A stretch of DNA of 64,000 nt, taken from positions 1-64,000 of the forward strand of contig JALQCY010000005.1 of the NCBI GenBank assembly GCA_023241745.1, read 5' to 3'. Each line of letters begins with the position of its first letter. The stretch's first letter is position 1. This DNA comes from Isoptericola peretonis. Lineage in GTDB: Bacteria > Actinomycetota > Actinomycetes > Actinomycetales > Cellulomonadaceae. Shown here one piece after another: positions 32,787 to 42,873 of the stretch. The notes under the pieces are model-generated. The model worked only from the letters and a program-made list of their open reading frames with translations, was not told the DNA's origin and ran no database searches. A program made the translations under genes and the position numbers.

Positions 32787-33620
32787 TCAGCGCAGCGTCA
32801 CCTGACGGGAGACGATACCGGCCCGGGCGCGCCGCTCGTTCGCGTCCAGCGGCTCGGTGACCGCGAGGGCCTCGTCGAGCTTGCGGGCCAGCTCGGCCAC
32901 CGGCTCCTCCAGCTCGGCCGCCTCGGTGCCGCGCGGGAGCTCCCAGACCGGCACCACGAGCCCGCAGGCCCGGAACATGCCGAGGAACTTGCCGCCCGCC
33001 AGCCCCGACTCGCGGCGCGCGTGCAGGCGGGCGATCGCGTCGACCACGCGGTCCTCGTCCTCCGTGCGCGCCCACCGCAGGAACTCGCGGGACATCCGGC
33101 ACCAGTACGCGGCCGGGACCGAACCCAGCTTCACCGTGGGGATCGACGCCTCGGCCGCCTCGTCGAGCGACTCGCGGATCTCGTCCGTCATCTCGGTGCC
33201 GCCGTCGATCCAGTAGTCGTACCCCTCGTGCACGGTCACCTCGAAGGGCACCTCGAGGTCGAGCACGTCCTGCAGGCGCGGGTCGCCGTCCTGCGCGTCC
33301 GGCAGCTCCTCGGGCAGCACGCCCGTGCCCGGCTCCGCCGACAGCGCCGCGAGCAGGGCGGCCGCGAGGTCGCGGCTCAGGTCGTCGGAGGCGCCCATGC
33401 CGTGCAGCGCGAGCAGCACCGTCCCGTCCTCGCGGTGCAGCGCGCACCAGCCACCGGGCAGGACCGTCGTGACGGTCACGTCGCGACCGCCGTGGTCGGC
33501 CGTCGTCCGCGCCGTCGCGGTGGCGGACGGCACCACCTCGCGCAGCGCCACCCAGTCCGCCTCCCCCGGCAGACCCTCGAACGGACGCAGGACAGGGGTC
33601 GACGCAGAGCTCTTGGCCAT
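32787..33620 (-). CDS. DUF5926 family protein
   Basis: A 277-residue cytoplasmic protein of an actinobacteria-specific family that databases often mislabel as SecA-like because some members end in an SEC-C motif. No such Cys-rich tail is present here. Recognisable family parts include FEGLPGEADWVALREVVPSA near residue 13, LPGGWCALHREDG near 53 and the DYWIDGG region near 135. Function is unknown. A TAGGAT -10 box (33628-33633) ends 7 bases before the ATG, giving a leaderless mRNA. It is divergent from the CoA-transferase gene across a region with three 20-base-spaced repeats. Confidence 0.8.
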   Translation of the reverse strand: MAKSSASTPVLRPFEGLPGEADWVALREVVPSATATARTTADHGGRDVTVTTVLPGGWCALHREDGTVLLALHGMGASDDLSRDLAAALLAALSAEPGTGVLPEELPDAQDGDPRLQDVLDLEVPFEVTVHEGYDYWIDGGTEMTDEIRESLDEAAEASIPTVKLGSVPAAYWCRMSREFLRWARTEDEDRVVDAIARLHARRESGLAGGKFLGMFRACGLVVPVWELPRGTEAAELEEPVAELARKLDEALAVTEPLDANERRARAGIVSRQVTLR

Positions 33621-33682
33621 GTCGGGAATCCTAACGGTCCGTGCCGGCCGCCCCTCCTCGCCGACGAGCTCGGCGCGACCGA

Positions 33683-33731
33683 ACTACCTCGTGGAGAAAC
33701 GGACTACCTCGGCGCGGACTCAACTACCTCG
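33683..33731. repeat. Three direct repeats at 20-base spacing in a divergent promoter region
   Basis: ACTACCTCG occurs at 33683-33691, 33703-33711 and 33723-33731, each exactly 20 bases from the next, between the divergent DUF5926 and CoA-transferase genes. The last copy ends 12 bases before the -10 box of the CoA-transferase gene. Two-helical-turn spacing suggests a cooperative operator on one DNA face. Confidence 0.85.
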
Positions 33732-33754
33732 GCCGACGTGGGTACGGTGACCGG

Positions 33755-35209
<1,455 letters not shown>

Positions 35210-35305
35210 CCGACGCCACCGGGTGCGGGGCGTCCGCGGCTCTGGTCTGATCGGACCGGGCCCGGGCGCGCAGCGCCGGGCGAGCTCCGACGAGAGGGGT
35301 CTTCG

Positions 35306-35899
35306 ATGGGCGTCGTGACGCGCGGGTTCGGGGGTCGCCGCCCGGAGCCGGAGCACGAGATCCCACCGGGGCAGTTCGTCACGGACGACTTCCCGGTCCT
35401 CTCGGCGGGCCCGACGCCGGACGTCGACGAGTCGCGCTGGGAGCTCACCGTGCGCACCGAGACGGGCGAGGGCACCTCGTGGACGTGGGAGCAGCTCATG
35501 GCGCTGCCCGCGGAGGACGTCGAGACCGACATCCACTGCGTCACCCACTGGACCAAGCTGGGCACCACGTGGCGCGGCGTGTCCCTCGACACGCTCCTGG
35601 CCGACGTCGAGACCGGCGCGGAGTTCGTCATGGCGCGCTCCTACGGCGGCTACACGACCAACCTGCCGCTGGAGGACCTGCTCGACGGGCAGGCCTGGGT
35701 GGCGTACGAGTTCGAGGGCGAGCCGCTGGAGGCGGTGCACGGCGGCCCGGCCCGGCTGCTGGTGCCGCACCTCTATTTCTGGAAGAGCGCCAAATGGCTC
35801 CGCGGGCTCGACCTCATGGACGACGAGGACCTGGGCTTCTGGGAGCAGAACGGGTACCACGCCTACGGCGACCCCTGGCTCGAGCAGCGGTACGCGTGA
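35306..35899 (+). CDS. Sulfite oxidase-like molybdenum oxidoreductase (YedY/MsrP-like, cytoplasmic)
   Basis: A 197-residue single-domain molybdopterin protein. The Mo-ligating Cys is Cys78 in DIHCVTHWTK, with downstream YGGYTTNLPLEDL and HLYFWKSAKWLRGLDL segments typical of the fold. Unlike MsrP it has no Tat signal, so it should act in the cytoplasm. AGGGG lies 7 bases before the ATG. It is coupled to a flavin reductase (GTGA overlap) and then a small zinc-ribbon protein. The flavoprotein likely supplies electrons from NAD(P)H. Substrate not known; sulfoxide reduction is one possibility. Confidence 0.87.
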   Translation: MGVVTRGFGGRRPEPEHEIPPGQFVTDDFPVLSAGPTPDVDESRWELTVRTETGEGTSWTWEQLMALPAEDVETDIHCVTHWTKLGTTWRGVSLDTLLADVETGAEFVMARSYGGYTTNLPLEDLLDGQAWVAYEFEGEPLEAVHGGPARLLVPHLYFWKSAKWLRGLDLMDDEDLGFWEQNGYHAYGDPWLEQRYA

Positions 35900-36606
35900 G
35901 CTGGCACGTCGCGACGGTCGTGGGCACGCGGGAGCTGACGGCCACGGCCCGGGAGCTGACCCTGTCGGTGCCGGGGTTCGCCGGAGCGCTGCCGGGGCAG
36001 CACGTCGACGTGCGGCTGACCGCGCCGGACGGCTACCAGGCCACCCGCGCGTACTCCCTCGCCGAGGCCGGGGACGACGAGCGGGTCGACCTCGTCGTCG
36101 ACGAGGTGCCGGGCGGCGAGGTCTCGCCCTACCTGACCCGCGACGCGCGGCCCGGGGACCAGGTCGAGGTGCGCGGCCCGCTGGGCGGCTACTTCGTGTG
36201 GCACGACGCGGACCCGGGGCCGGTGCTGCTCGTCGCGGGCGGCTCCGGGGTCGTCCCGTTCCTCGCGATGCTGCGCGCCCGCCGCGCGGCCGGACGGCCG
36301 GCACCGTTCCGCCTCGTGTGCTCCGTCCGCAGCCCGCACGACGCGATCGAGCGCGAGGAGATCGACACGCCCGACCCCGGGCTGGAGGTGAGGTGGGTCT
36401 ACACCCGGGAGGCGCCGCCCGGGTGGCCGGCGCCGCCGCGCCGCCTCATCGCCGACGACCTGACGGCCCGGGGCTTCGGACCCGGCGACGACACGTCGGT
36501 GTTCGCCTGCGGGCCCACCGGCTTCGTCGAGGCGGCGGCCACGCTGCTCACCGGGCTCGGGCACCCGCCCGCCCGCGTCCGCACCGAGCGCTTCGGAGGT
36601 GCCTGA
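35896..36606 (+). CDS. Ferredoxin-NADP reductase-like flavoprotein
   Basis: A 236-residue FNR-family protein. The FAD-binding barrel has RAYSLAEAG (RxYS motif) near residue 53, and the NAD(P)-binding half has LLVAGGSGVVPFLAML near 113 and FACGPTGFVEAA near 202. No [2Fe-2S] domain follows, so it is a short electron carrier like those paired with Mo enzymes. The GTG start overlaps the Mo protein stop by 4 bases, and the stop overlaps the next ATG. It is inferred to be the reductant for the Mo oxidoreductase. Confidence 0.88.
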   Translation: MSWHVATVVGTRELTATARELTLSVPGFAGALPGQHVDVRLTAPDGYQATRAYSLAEAGDDERVDLVVDEVPGGEVSPYLTRDARPGDQVEVRGPLGGYFVWHDADPGPVLLVAGGSGVVPFLAMLRARRAAGRPAPFRLVCSVRSPHDAIEREEIDTPDPGLEVRWVYTREAPPGWPAPPRRLIADDLTARGFGPGDDTSVFACGPTGFVEAAATLLTGLGHPPARVRTERFGGA

Positions 36607-36899
36607 TGACGGAGCCCGACGCACGAGGCCGTCCGGCGCCCGCGACCCTGGACGGGTCCGCGCTGGCCGGTACGCTGAGCGAGGTCTACGCCTTCGACGC
36701 CACGCTCGCCGTGGTGCGCTGCGCGACCTGCGGGCACACCGACGTCGTCGCCCGCACGACGGTGCACCTGTCCGCCATGGGCGGCGTCGTGCGCTGCGCG
36801 ACCTGCACCGCCGTGCTGCTCGTCGTCGTCGAACGCCCCGACGGCACGCGCGTGTCGGCGTCCGGCGCGGCCTGGGTGCAGGGCCCGCCGCGCCCCTGA
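36606..36899 (+). CDS. DUF6510-like small zinc-ribbon protein
   Basis: A 97-residue protein with two CATC motifs (Cys39/Cys42 and Cys64/Cys67), a likely zinc ribbon. Its ATG shares a base with the stop codon of the flavin reductase. Homologues are seen beside the same Mo-protein/FNR pair in other actinobacteria, so it may be an accessory or maturation factor. No catalytic motif is seen. Confidence 0.7.
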   Translation: MTEPDARGRPAPATLDGSALAGTLSEVYAFDATLAVVRCATCGHTDVVARTTVHLSAMGGVVRCATCTAVLLVVVERPDGTRVSASGAAWVQGPPRP

Positions 36900-36921
36900 G
36901 CACGCCGGGACGGCGGTCACC

Positions 36922-37893
36922 TCACAGGTGGTCGAGCCAGCGCAGCACGGCGCCCTCGCGCAGCGCCCACGGGCAGATCTCGACCTCGTCGACCCCGAGG
37001 GCGCGCATGGTCTCCTCGGCCACGACTCCCCCGCCGACGATCTGATAGGTGCGCTCCGGCGTCACGCCGGGGAGCGCGGTGCGGCCCTCGGCGGTGAGCC
37101 GGGCCAGGCGCGGCACCCAGTCCGAGAGCTGCGACAGGCGCATCCGCCACCGGTCGTCCGGTCCGACGGCCTCCACCTGCATGCCGGCCAGCCGGGCGAG
37201 CGAGCGGAACGTCTTCGACGTCGCGACGACGTGGTCGGGCGCCGGGACGGTGGCCAGCCGGTCGACGACCGGCGCCAGCAGGGCGCGGGCGTGCACGCGC
37301 AGCGCCTGCACCTGCTCCGGCGGCGGCGGGTCGGCGGGCAGGTACTCGCGCGTCGTCCGGCCCGCGCCGAGGGGGACGGACGCGGCGAGGTCCGGCTCCT
37401 CGTCCACGCCCGACGCGATCTCGAGCGAGCCGCCGCCGACGTCGAGCACCAGCAGCCGCCCGGCCGCCCACCCGTGCCAGCGACGGGCGGCGAGGAACGT
37501 CAGGCGGGCCTCGTCCTCGCCGGAGAGCACCTGTACCTCGCGGCCCACCCGTCCGGCGATCGCCCCGAGCACCTCGGCGCCGTTGGTGGCGTCGCGCAGC
37601 GCGGAGGTGGCCATGGGCAGCAGCTCGTCGACCCCGGACTCTCGCGCGAGCTCCATGACGTCGTCGACGGCCGCCAGCATCGCCCGCCGGCCCTCCGGCG
37701 ACAGCGCGCCGTCGGCGTCGAGGTAGCGCATGAGCCGCACCGTGATCTTGCGCGAGGCGTGGGGCACCGGCCGCACGCCGTACCGGGCGTCGAGGACGAG
37801 CAGGTGCACCGTGTTGGAGCCGATGTCGATCACGCCGAGGCGGGGGGCCCGCGACACCGCGGGGGCGGGCGAGCTCGTGGCTGCGCTGGTCAT
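36922..37893 (-). CDS. Ppx/GppA-family phosphatase
   Basis: A 323-residue protein of the exopolyphosphatase/guanosine-pentaphosphate phosphatase family. The ASKHA fold has LGVIDIGSNTVHLLVLD near residue 18, the catalytic-region ATSALRDATN near 106 and LVLDVGGGSLEIASG near 155. It hydrolyses polyphosphate or pppGpp. The length fits the short two-domain actinobacterial Ppx. TACGCT (37902-37907) ends 8 bases before the ATG at 37893, which supports this start and a leaderless mRNA. It is convergent with the Mo-enzyme operon, with 22 bases between stops. Confidence 0.9.
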   Translation of the reverse strand: MTSAATSSPAPAVSRAPRLGVIDIGSNTVHLLVLDARYGVRPVPHASRKITVRLMRYLDADGALSPEGRRAMLAAVDDVMELARESGVDELLPMATSALRDATNGAEVLGAIAGRVGREVQVLSGEDEARLTFLAARRWHGWAAGRLLVLDVGGGSLEIASGVDEEPDLAASVPLGAGRTTREYLPADPPPPEQVQALRVHARALLAPVVDRLATVPAPDHVVATSKTFRSLARLAGMQVEAVGPDDRWRMRLSQLSDWVPRLARLTAEGRTALPGVTPERTYQIVGGGVVAEETMRALGVDEVEICPWALREGAVLRWLDHL

Positions 37894-37935
37894 GGCAGCC
37901 GAGCGTAGCGGCGCGCGCGGGGCCGGGAACACGAA

Positions 37936-37987
37936 CGCCGGCCGAGCGGGTCGAGACCGCGGACGGGTCTCGACGGGCTCGGCCGGC
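37936..37987 (-). terminator. Terminator of the SHOCT-protein gene
   Basis: Long arms (37936-37958 and 37965-37987) pair with one short mismatch block around a 6-base loop. It lies 28 bases past the stop codon of the minus-strand gene and just upstream of the ppx start. Confidence 0.65.
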
Positions 37988-38014
37988 GAGCGCAGCGCCT
38001 CGAGGGCGCCGGCG

Positions 38015-38389
38015 TCAGGAGAGCGCCTTCACCTTGAGGCGCTCGTACTCCTCGGGCGTGATGGTGCCCTCGTCGAGCAGCTTCCTGGCCGAGGCGATGT
38101 GGTCGGCCGGGGACCCGGCGACCTCCCTGATGTACGCGTCGGTGCCGGCCTTCGCCTCCTTCACCGCCGAGAGCTGGCGCTCCGACATCCCCCGGCCGCG
38201 GGCGATGAGGTAGACGAGCGCCGTGATCATCGGGACGAAGATCAGGAACACCACCCACACCGCCTTCCACCAGCCCGAGAGCTCCCGGTCACGGAACAGG
38301 TCGGTGAGGATCTGGAAGAGGACCATCAGGTAGGCGACGAACAGGAAGATCCAGACGAGGTACCAGAAGAAGTCCCAGAAGGTGTCCAT
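38015..38389 (-). CDS. PLDc_N/SHOCT-domain membrane protein
   Basis: A 124-residue protein. Two membrane helices (about 4-30 and 41-62) resemble the phospholipase D N-terminal two-helix module, with WKAVWVVFLIFVPMITALVYLIARG. The C-terminal 30 residues are a SHOCT motif (ARKLLDEGTITPEEYERLKVKAL). It is widespread in actinobacteria, with an unknown role in membrane or stress biology. AAAGGA lies about 10 bases before the ATG at 38389. Confidence 0.85.
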   Translation of the reverse strand: MDTFWDFFWYLVWIFLFVAYLMVLFQILTDLFRDRELSGWWKAVWVVFLIFVPMITALVYLIARGRGMSERQLSAVKEAKAGTDAYIREVAGSPADHIASARKLLDEGTITPEEYERLKVKALS

Positions 38390-38563
38390 GCTCAGCGTGT
38401 CCTTTCGAGGCAGTCCCGACCTTCGCAGGTCGACCGTCGGCGGACGGTCCGCCCGCGCTCGGAACGCTAGTGCCGACATGCAGGACGCGCGCGCTGAAAC
38501 GGGGTGATCTGGGCCCGCACCCGGCGAACCGGTCGCCGCGGGAGGTTCGCGACAGCGCGGGCG

Positions 38564-39973
38564 TCAGCGCTCGACGGCGTGCTCGGCGTCGGTGACGAGC
38601 TGCTCGGCGCGCGCCACGACCGCGGCCTCCTCGGCCCGGGCACGCGCCAGCGCGTCGGCCCGCACGGCCACGATCTGCGCGTGCAGCGCGGAGTGGACCC
38701 GCTTGCGCACGTCGCGCGCGACGGCGTCGACGTCGGACTCGTCCGGGGTCTCGCCACGGGCGGCGAGCTCGTCGGCGAGGCGCTCGACGGCGGCGTCGAC
38801 CTCCTGCCGCACCCGCTCCTCGGCGTCGTCGAACAGGGCCACGACGGCGGCGTCCGCCGCCCGTCCGAGGCGCGTCTCCTCGAAGTCCGCGGCCGCGCCG
38901 ACCACGATCCGGCGGGCCCGGTCGACGACGTCGGTCGCCGTGGCGGGGGCGTGCGCCTTGAGGGTGCCCAGGTCGTACAGCAGCACACCCTCGACGTCCG
39001 CGACGCGGGGGTCCACGTCCCGGTGCAGGGCCAGGTCGAGCACCACCAGCGGGCGGGGCTCGGGCTCGTCGCCGGCGGCGGCCGCCGCGCGCTCGCGGGA
39101 CCGGACCACGGCCGCGGTGTCGAGCACGTACTCCAGCGAGGCCTCGGCCCGTCGGTCCGCCGCGACACCGGGGCCTCGGCGGCCGCGGGCGCCCGAGCAC
39201 GAGACCACGAGGTCGGCGTCCGCCAGCGCGGCCACGAGGTCGCGTGCCGGCTCGACGCCGTGGCCCTCGGCGAAGGCCTCCGCCCGGCCGGAGCGCGAGT
39301 ACACCCGCACGTCGTCGCAGCCGCGGGCGCGCAGGGCCGCCACCGACGCCCCTGCGTACGAGCCGGTGCCGATGAGCACCACGCGCACGCCCCGCCACGA
39401 GCCGTCGTCCCCGGCGCCGCGGGTGTGCAGCAGGTCGCGGCCGGCGAGGTCGAGCCCCAGCGCCACGACCGACCGGCCGGCGGCCCCGAGCTCCGTCTGC
39501 GTGCCGACCCGCTTCGAGGTGCGCGACGCGGTCTGGAAGAGCAGCTCGAGCGTCTTGGACGTGGTGCCGTCGGCGCGCGCGTCCACGAGGGCGCGCTTCA
39601 CCTGACCGGCGATCTCCCGCTCGCCCACGACCATCGAGTCCAGGCCGGCGGCGACCGTGAAGAGATGCTCCGTCACCTCGGGCCCGGTGCGGACCGTGAA
39701 CGAGTCGGCCGCGACGTCCTGCGTCACCCCGGAGCTCGCCGCAACCAGTGCCGCGACGTGCCGCGTCGCGTGCCGGACGGCGTCGCCGTGGACCGGCGCG
39801 TCGACGTCCAGGTACAGCTCGAAACGGTTGCACGTGGAGATCACGACCGAGCCCTGCACCGGCCCGCAGGACCCCACGACGACACGCCCGACGGAACCCG
39901 AGCCGGTGGACAGCCGCTCGAGCGCGTCCAGGTCCAGCTCGCGGTGCGAGGCGGTGAGGGAGAGGAGAACCAC
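38564..39973 (-). CDS. hemA: Glutamyl-tRNA reductase
   Basis: A 469-residue enzyme that reduces glutamyl-tRNA to glutamate-1-semialdehyde, the first committed step of C5-pathway haem synthesis. The catalytic Cys48 lies in ISTCNRFELY. GLDSMVVGEREIAGQVKRAL is the conserved specificity region, and VVLIGTGSYAGASVAALRARG binds NADPH. A long C-terminal dimerisation helix follows. GGAGG lies 4 bases before the GTG. It is divergent from hemE by about 50 bases, so both share a regulatory region. Its C-terminus is Ala/Glu-rich and somewhat long. Confidence 0.96.
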   Translation of the reverse strand: MVLLSLTASHRELDLDALERLSTGSGSVGRVVVGSCGPVQGSVVISTCNRFELYLDVDAPVHGDAVRHATRHVAALVAASSGVTQDVAADSFTVRTGPEVTEHLFTVAAGLDSMVVGEREIAGQVKRALVDARADGTTSKTLELLFQTASRTSKRVGTQTELGAAGRSVVALGLDLAGRDLLHTRGAGDDGSWRGVRVVLIGTGSYAGASVAALRARGCDDVRVYSRSGRAEAFAEGHGVEPARDLVAALADADLVVSCSGARGRRGPGVAADRRAEASLEYVLDTAAVVRSRERAAAAAGDEPEPRPLVVLDLALHRDVDPRVADVEGVLLYDLGTLKAHAPATATDVVDRARRIVVGAAADFEETRLGRAADAAVVALFDDAEERVRQEVDAAVERLADELAARGETPDESDVDAVARDVRKRVHSALHAQIVAVRADALARARAEEAAVVARAEQLVTDAEHAVER

Positions 39974-40022
39974 AGTGCCTCCACTTTAAGAGGGCCGAGC
40001 CGGCGGGGCAGAATCGTGAACC

Positions 40023-41189
40023 GTGACATCCCCCACGGTCCCGGCCGAGACACCATCGGCGTCCACCCTGCTTCCCGCCGACCACCCGCTGGTCGACGGC
40101 CGGACGACCAACGCGCCGCTGGTGCGCGCCCTCCGGGGAGGGCGTCCGGACGTGACCCCCGTGTGGTTCATGCGCCAGGCCGGCAGGTCCCTGCCCGAGT
40201 ACCGCGAGGTCCGTCAGGGGATAGGGATGCTCGACTCCTGCCTCCGGCCACCGCTCGCCGCGGAAATCACCCTCCAGCCCGTGCGCCGCCACCACGTGGA
40301 CGCCGCCGTCTTCTTCAGCGACATCGTGGTGCCCCTGCGGCTCGCCGGCGTCGACGTCGACATCAAGGCCGGCGTCGGCCCGGTCATGGACCAGCCGTAC
40401 CGCACGGCCGAGGACGTCGCGCGCCTCACCTCGCTCACCCTCGGCGACGAGGCCCTCACGCCGATCGCCGAGGCCGTGCGGCTGACGGTGGCCGAGCTGG
40501 GCGACGTCCCCCTGCTCGGCTTCGGGGGCGCGCCGTTCACGCTCGCCGCCTACCTGGTGGAGGGCCGGCCGTCCCGCGACCACCTCGCCGCGCGTACCCT
40601 CATGCACGCCGACCCCGAGACGTGGGCCCGCCTCACCGCCTGGACGGCGGAGCTCACCGGCCGGTTCCTGCGGGCGCAGGTGCTCGCCGGGGCCTCGGCC
40701 GTGCAGCTCTTCGACTCCTGGGCCGGGTCCCTGTCCCTCGCGGACTACGCCACGCACGTCGCGCCGTCGTCGACGACCGCCCTGTCGCACGTCGCGGACC
40801 TGCGGGTGCCGGGCACCGACGGCGGCACCGGCGACGGCCTGCCGGCGATCCACTTCGGCACCGGCACCGGGCACCTGCTGCCCGCCCTGCGCGACGTGCT
40901 CGACGCCGCCGGGATCACCCACCCCGCCGTCGGCGTCGACTACCGCACGCCGCTGGACGAGGCCGCCGCGCTGCTCGCCGACCACCCGCGCGGCGCCGTG
41001 CCCGTGCAGGGCAACATCGACCCGGCCCTGCTCGGCGCACCGTGGCCCGTGCTCGAGGCGCACGTGCGGGACGTCGTCGCCCGCGGCCAGGCCGCCCCCG
41101 GGCACGTGGTCAACCTGGGCCACGGCGTGCCCCCCGACACCGACCCGACCGTGCTGACACGCGTCGTCGAGCTGGTCCACTCGTTGTGA
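40023..41189 (+). CDS. hemE: Uroporphyrinogen decarboxylase
   Basis: A 388-residue cytoplasmic enzyme that decarboxylates uroporphyrinogen III to coproporphyrinogen III. Signature WFMRQAGRSLPEYR starts near residue 42, with FFSDIVVPLRLAGV, GFGGAPFTLAAYLVEG and the C-terminal GHGVPPDTDPTVL. A CAGAAT box (40009-40014) ends 8 bases before the GTG, so the mRNA may be leaderless. The stop overlaps the next start (GTGA). Confidence 0.96.
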   Translation: MTSPTVPAETPSASTLLPADHPLVDGRTTNAPLVRALRGGRPDVTPVWFMRQAGRSLPEYREVRQGIGMLDSCLRPPLAAEITLQPVRRHHVDAAVFFSDIVVPLRLAGVDVDIKAGVGPVMDQPYRTAEDVARLTSLTLGDEALTPIAEAVRLTVAELGDVPLLGFGGAPFTLAAYLVEGRPSRDHLAARTLMHADPETWARLTAWTAELTGRFLRAQVLAGASAVQLFDSWAGSLSLADYATHVAPSSTTALSHVADLRVPGTDGGTGDGLPAIHFGTGTGHLLPALRDVLDAAGITHPAVGVDYRTPLDEAAALLADHPRGAVPVQGNIDPALLGAPWPVLEAHVRDVVARGQAAPGHVVNLGHGVPPDTDPTVLTRVVELVHSL

Positions 41190-42718
41190 ACCCACCCGCC
41201 GCCCACGTGACGCCGCTCCCGCCGCTCGGCGCCCCCGACGCGACCTCCGGCCGGCCCGTGCGGCCGCCGGAGCACGTCGACGCGGTGGTCGTCGGCGGCG
41301 GGATCGGGGGCCTCGTCGCCGCCCGGACCCTGGTGCACCGGGGGCTCCAGGTGGTGGTCCTCGAGGCGTCCGACCGCGTGGGCGGGCCCGTGCGCGGCGG
41401 CGCGTTCGGCTCGTTGCCGCGCGTGCGGCTGGACCTCGGCGCGGAGTCGTTCGCGGCGCGCGGCACCGCGGTCTCCGACCTGGCCGGCGAGCTCGGCCTG
41501 GACGTCGTGAGCCCTGCCCCGCTGCCCGCCTGGGGGTACGCCGCCGGCCGGTCCTTCCCCCTGCCGAAGGCCGGGGTGCTCGGCATCCCGTCCGTGCCGT
41601 GGGCGCCCGACGTGCGCCGCGCGATCGGCTGGCCCGGCGTCGTGCGCGCCGCCCTGGACCGGGTGCTGCCGCGGTTCGTGGTGGACACCACCGACCTCGG
41701 CACCTTCGTGCGGTCCCGCCTCGGCCGCCGCGTCGCCGAGCGGCTGGTGGCCCCGGTCGCGACGGGCGTGCACTCCGCGCCCCTGGACCGGCTCGACGTC
41801 GCCGCCGTCGCGCCCGGGCTGCTCGACGCCTTCGCCCGCGAGGGGTCGCTGTCGCTCGCCGTCGGCGCACTGCGGGCCGCCGCCCCCGCCGGCTCGGCCG
41901 TGCGCGGCGTCGACGGCGGCATCCACGCTCTCGTCGAGGCACTCACCGGCGAGATCGCCGCGAGCGCCGAGGAGTTCGCCGACTCGCCCCGCACCGACGC
42001 GACCGGCCCGATCCACGCCGCCGTCCGGGTGGGGCAGCAGGTGGTCGGCGTCGAGCGGGCCGGCGCGGACTGGCAGGTCACGACGGCGGCCGGCGACACC
42101 GTGCGGGCGCCGCGGCTGGTGGTGACCGCGCCGCAGGTCGCGACCCTGCTCGGCCCGTGGGTCCAGCCGCTCGACGGCGGCTCGGAGGGCGGCGGCGTGG
42201 CCGTGCCGACCCCCGAGGCCGGCGCCGACATCTGGCTCGCGACCCTGCTGCTGGACGCACCCGAGCTCGACGACGCCCCACGGGGCTCCGGGCTCCTCGT
42301 GGCGCCCGACGACGAGGCTGCCGGCCCCGCGATCCGCGCCAAGGCCCTCACGCACGCGACGGCCAAGTGGCCGTGGCTGGCGGACCGGGTGCGCGCCGCC
42401 CTCGGCCCGGGCGTGCACGTGGTGCGCCTGTCCTACGGCCGGATCGGCACCCCGACCGCGCCGCCCACCGTGGACGAGGCCGCCCGCGACGCGTCCGCGC
42501 TGCTCGGTGTCGACCTCACCGACCGTGTGCGCGACCACCTGCTGCAGCGCTGGGACGGCTCGCTCCCTCCGCCCACCCCCGCCTACCGCACGGACGTCGC
42601 CGCGTTCGCCGCCGCCGTCGGGCACACGCCGGGGCTGTCCGTCACGGGGGGCTGGGTGGCCGGCACCGGTCTGGCGGCCATCGTCGCGCACGCGCAGGCC
42701 GCCGTCGCCGCCCTCTGA
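41186..42718 (+). CDS. hemY: Protoporphyrinogen/coproporphyrinogen III oxidase
   Basis: A 510-residue FAD enzyme. The dinucleotide motif VVVGGGIGGLVAARTL lies near residues 34-49 and the C-terminal FAD segment reads LSVTGGWVAGTGLAAIVAHAQ. In Gram-positive bacteria this family (HemY/CgoX) oxidises coproporphyrinogen III to coproporphyrin III for the coproporphyrin-dependent pathway. Membership in that branch is an inference from phylum. Two inserts (about 258-272 and 310-335) are longer than usual. It is coupled to hemE by a 4-base overlap and followed by a hairpin. Confidence 0.9.
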   Translation: MNPPAAHVTPLPPLGAPDATSGRPVRPPEHVDAVVVGGGIGGLVAARTLVHRGLQVVVLEASDRVGGPVRGGAFGSLPRVRLDLGAESFAARGTAVSDLAGELGLDVVSPAPLPAWGYAAGRSFPLPKAGVLGIPSVPWAPDVRRAIGWPGVVRAALDRVLPRFVVDTTDLGTFVRSRLGRRVAERLVAPVATGVHSAPLDRLDVAAVAPGLLDAFAREGSLSLAVGALRAAAPAGSAVRGVDGGIHALVEALTGEIAASAEEFADSPRTDATGPIHAAVRVGQQVVGVERAGADWQVTTAAGDTVRAPRLVVTAPQVATLLGPWVQPLDGGSEGGGVAVPTPEAGADIWLATLLLDAPELDDAPRGSGLLVAPDDEAAGPAIRAKALTHATAKWPWLADRVRAALGPGVHVVRLSYGRIGTPTAPPTVDEAARDASALLGVDLTDRVRDHLLQRWDGSLPPPTPAYRTDVAAFAAAVGHTPGLSVTGGWVAGTGLAAIVAHAQAAVAAL

Positions 42719-42722
42719 CGGT

Positions 42723-42749
42723 GAGGTGGTCCGAGATCTGGACCACCTC
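42723..42749 (+). terminator. Hairpin between hemY and hemC
   Basis: Perfect 10-base arms (42723-42732 and 42740-42749) lie just after the hemY stop codon. It may end the hemE-hemY message or act as an operator; the inner AGATCT is palindromic as well. Confidence 0.5.
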
Positions 42750-42861
42750 GCGGAGGGTGGTGGTGACGCATCGTCATGACCCGGCGTCACGACGTCGCGG
42801 GATCCGTGTGAGATCGACCTCCAGGCCCGGCCGGGGTTGTCCACAGGCCCGGACGCTGCGC

Positions 42862-42867
42862 GACACT
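42862..42867 (+). promoter_or_regulatory. Leaderless -10 box of hemC
   Basis: GACACT ends 6 bases before the hemC GTG, and TTGTCC lies 19 bases upstream of it. There is no Shine-Dalgarno sequence. This would restart transcription for hemC-D-B-L. Confidence 0.45.
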
Positions 42868-42873
42868 GGACGG

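Noticed and set aside
33683..33731. CRISPR-like array
   Set aside because: Repeats are 9 bases with 11-base spacers and only three copies; no cas genes are near. It fits operator-type repeats.
38504..42718. 1404-codon plus-strand frame reaching across hemA and hemE into hemY
   Set aside because: Only the part from 41186 is coding (hemY). The rest is antisense to hemA and out of frame with hemE.
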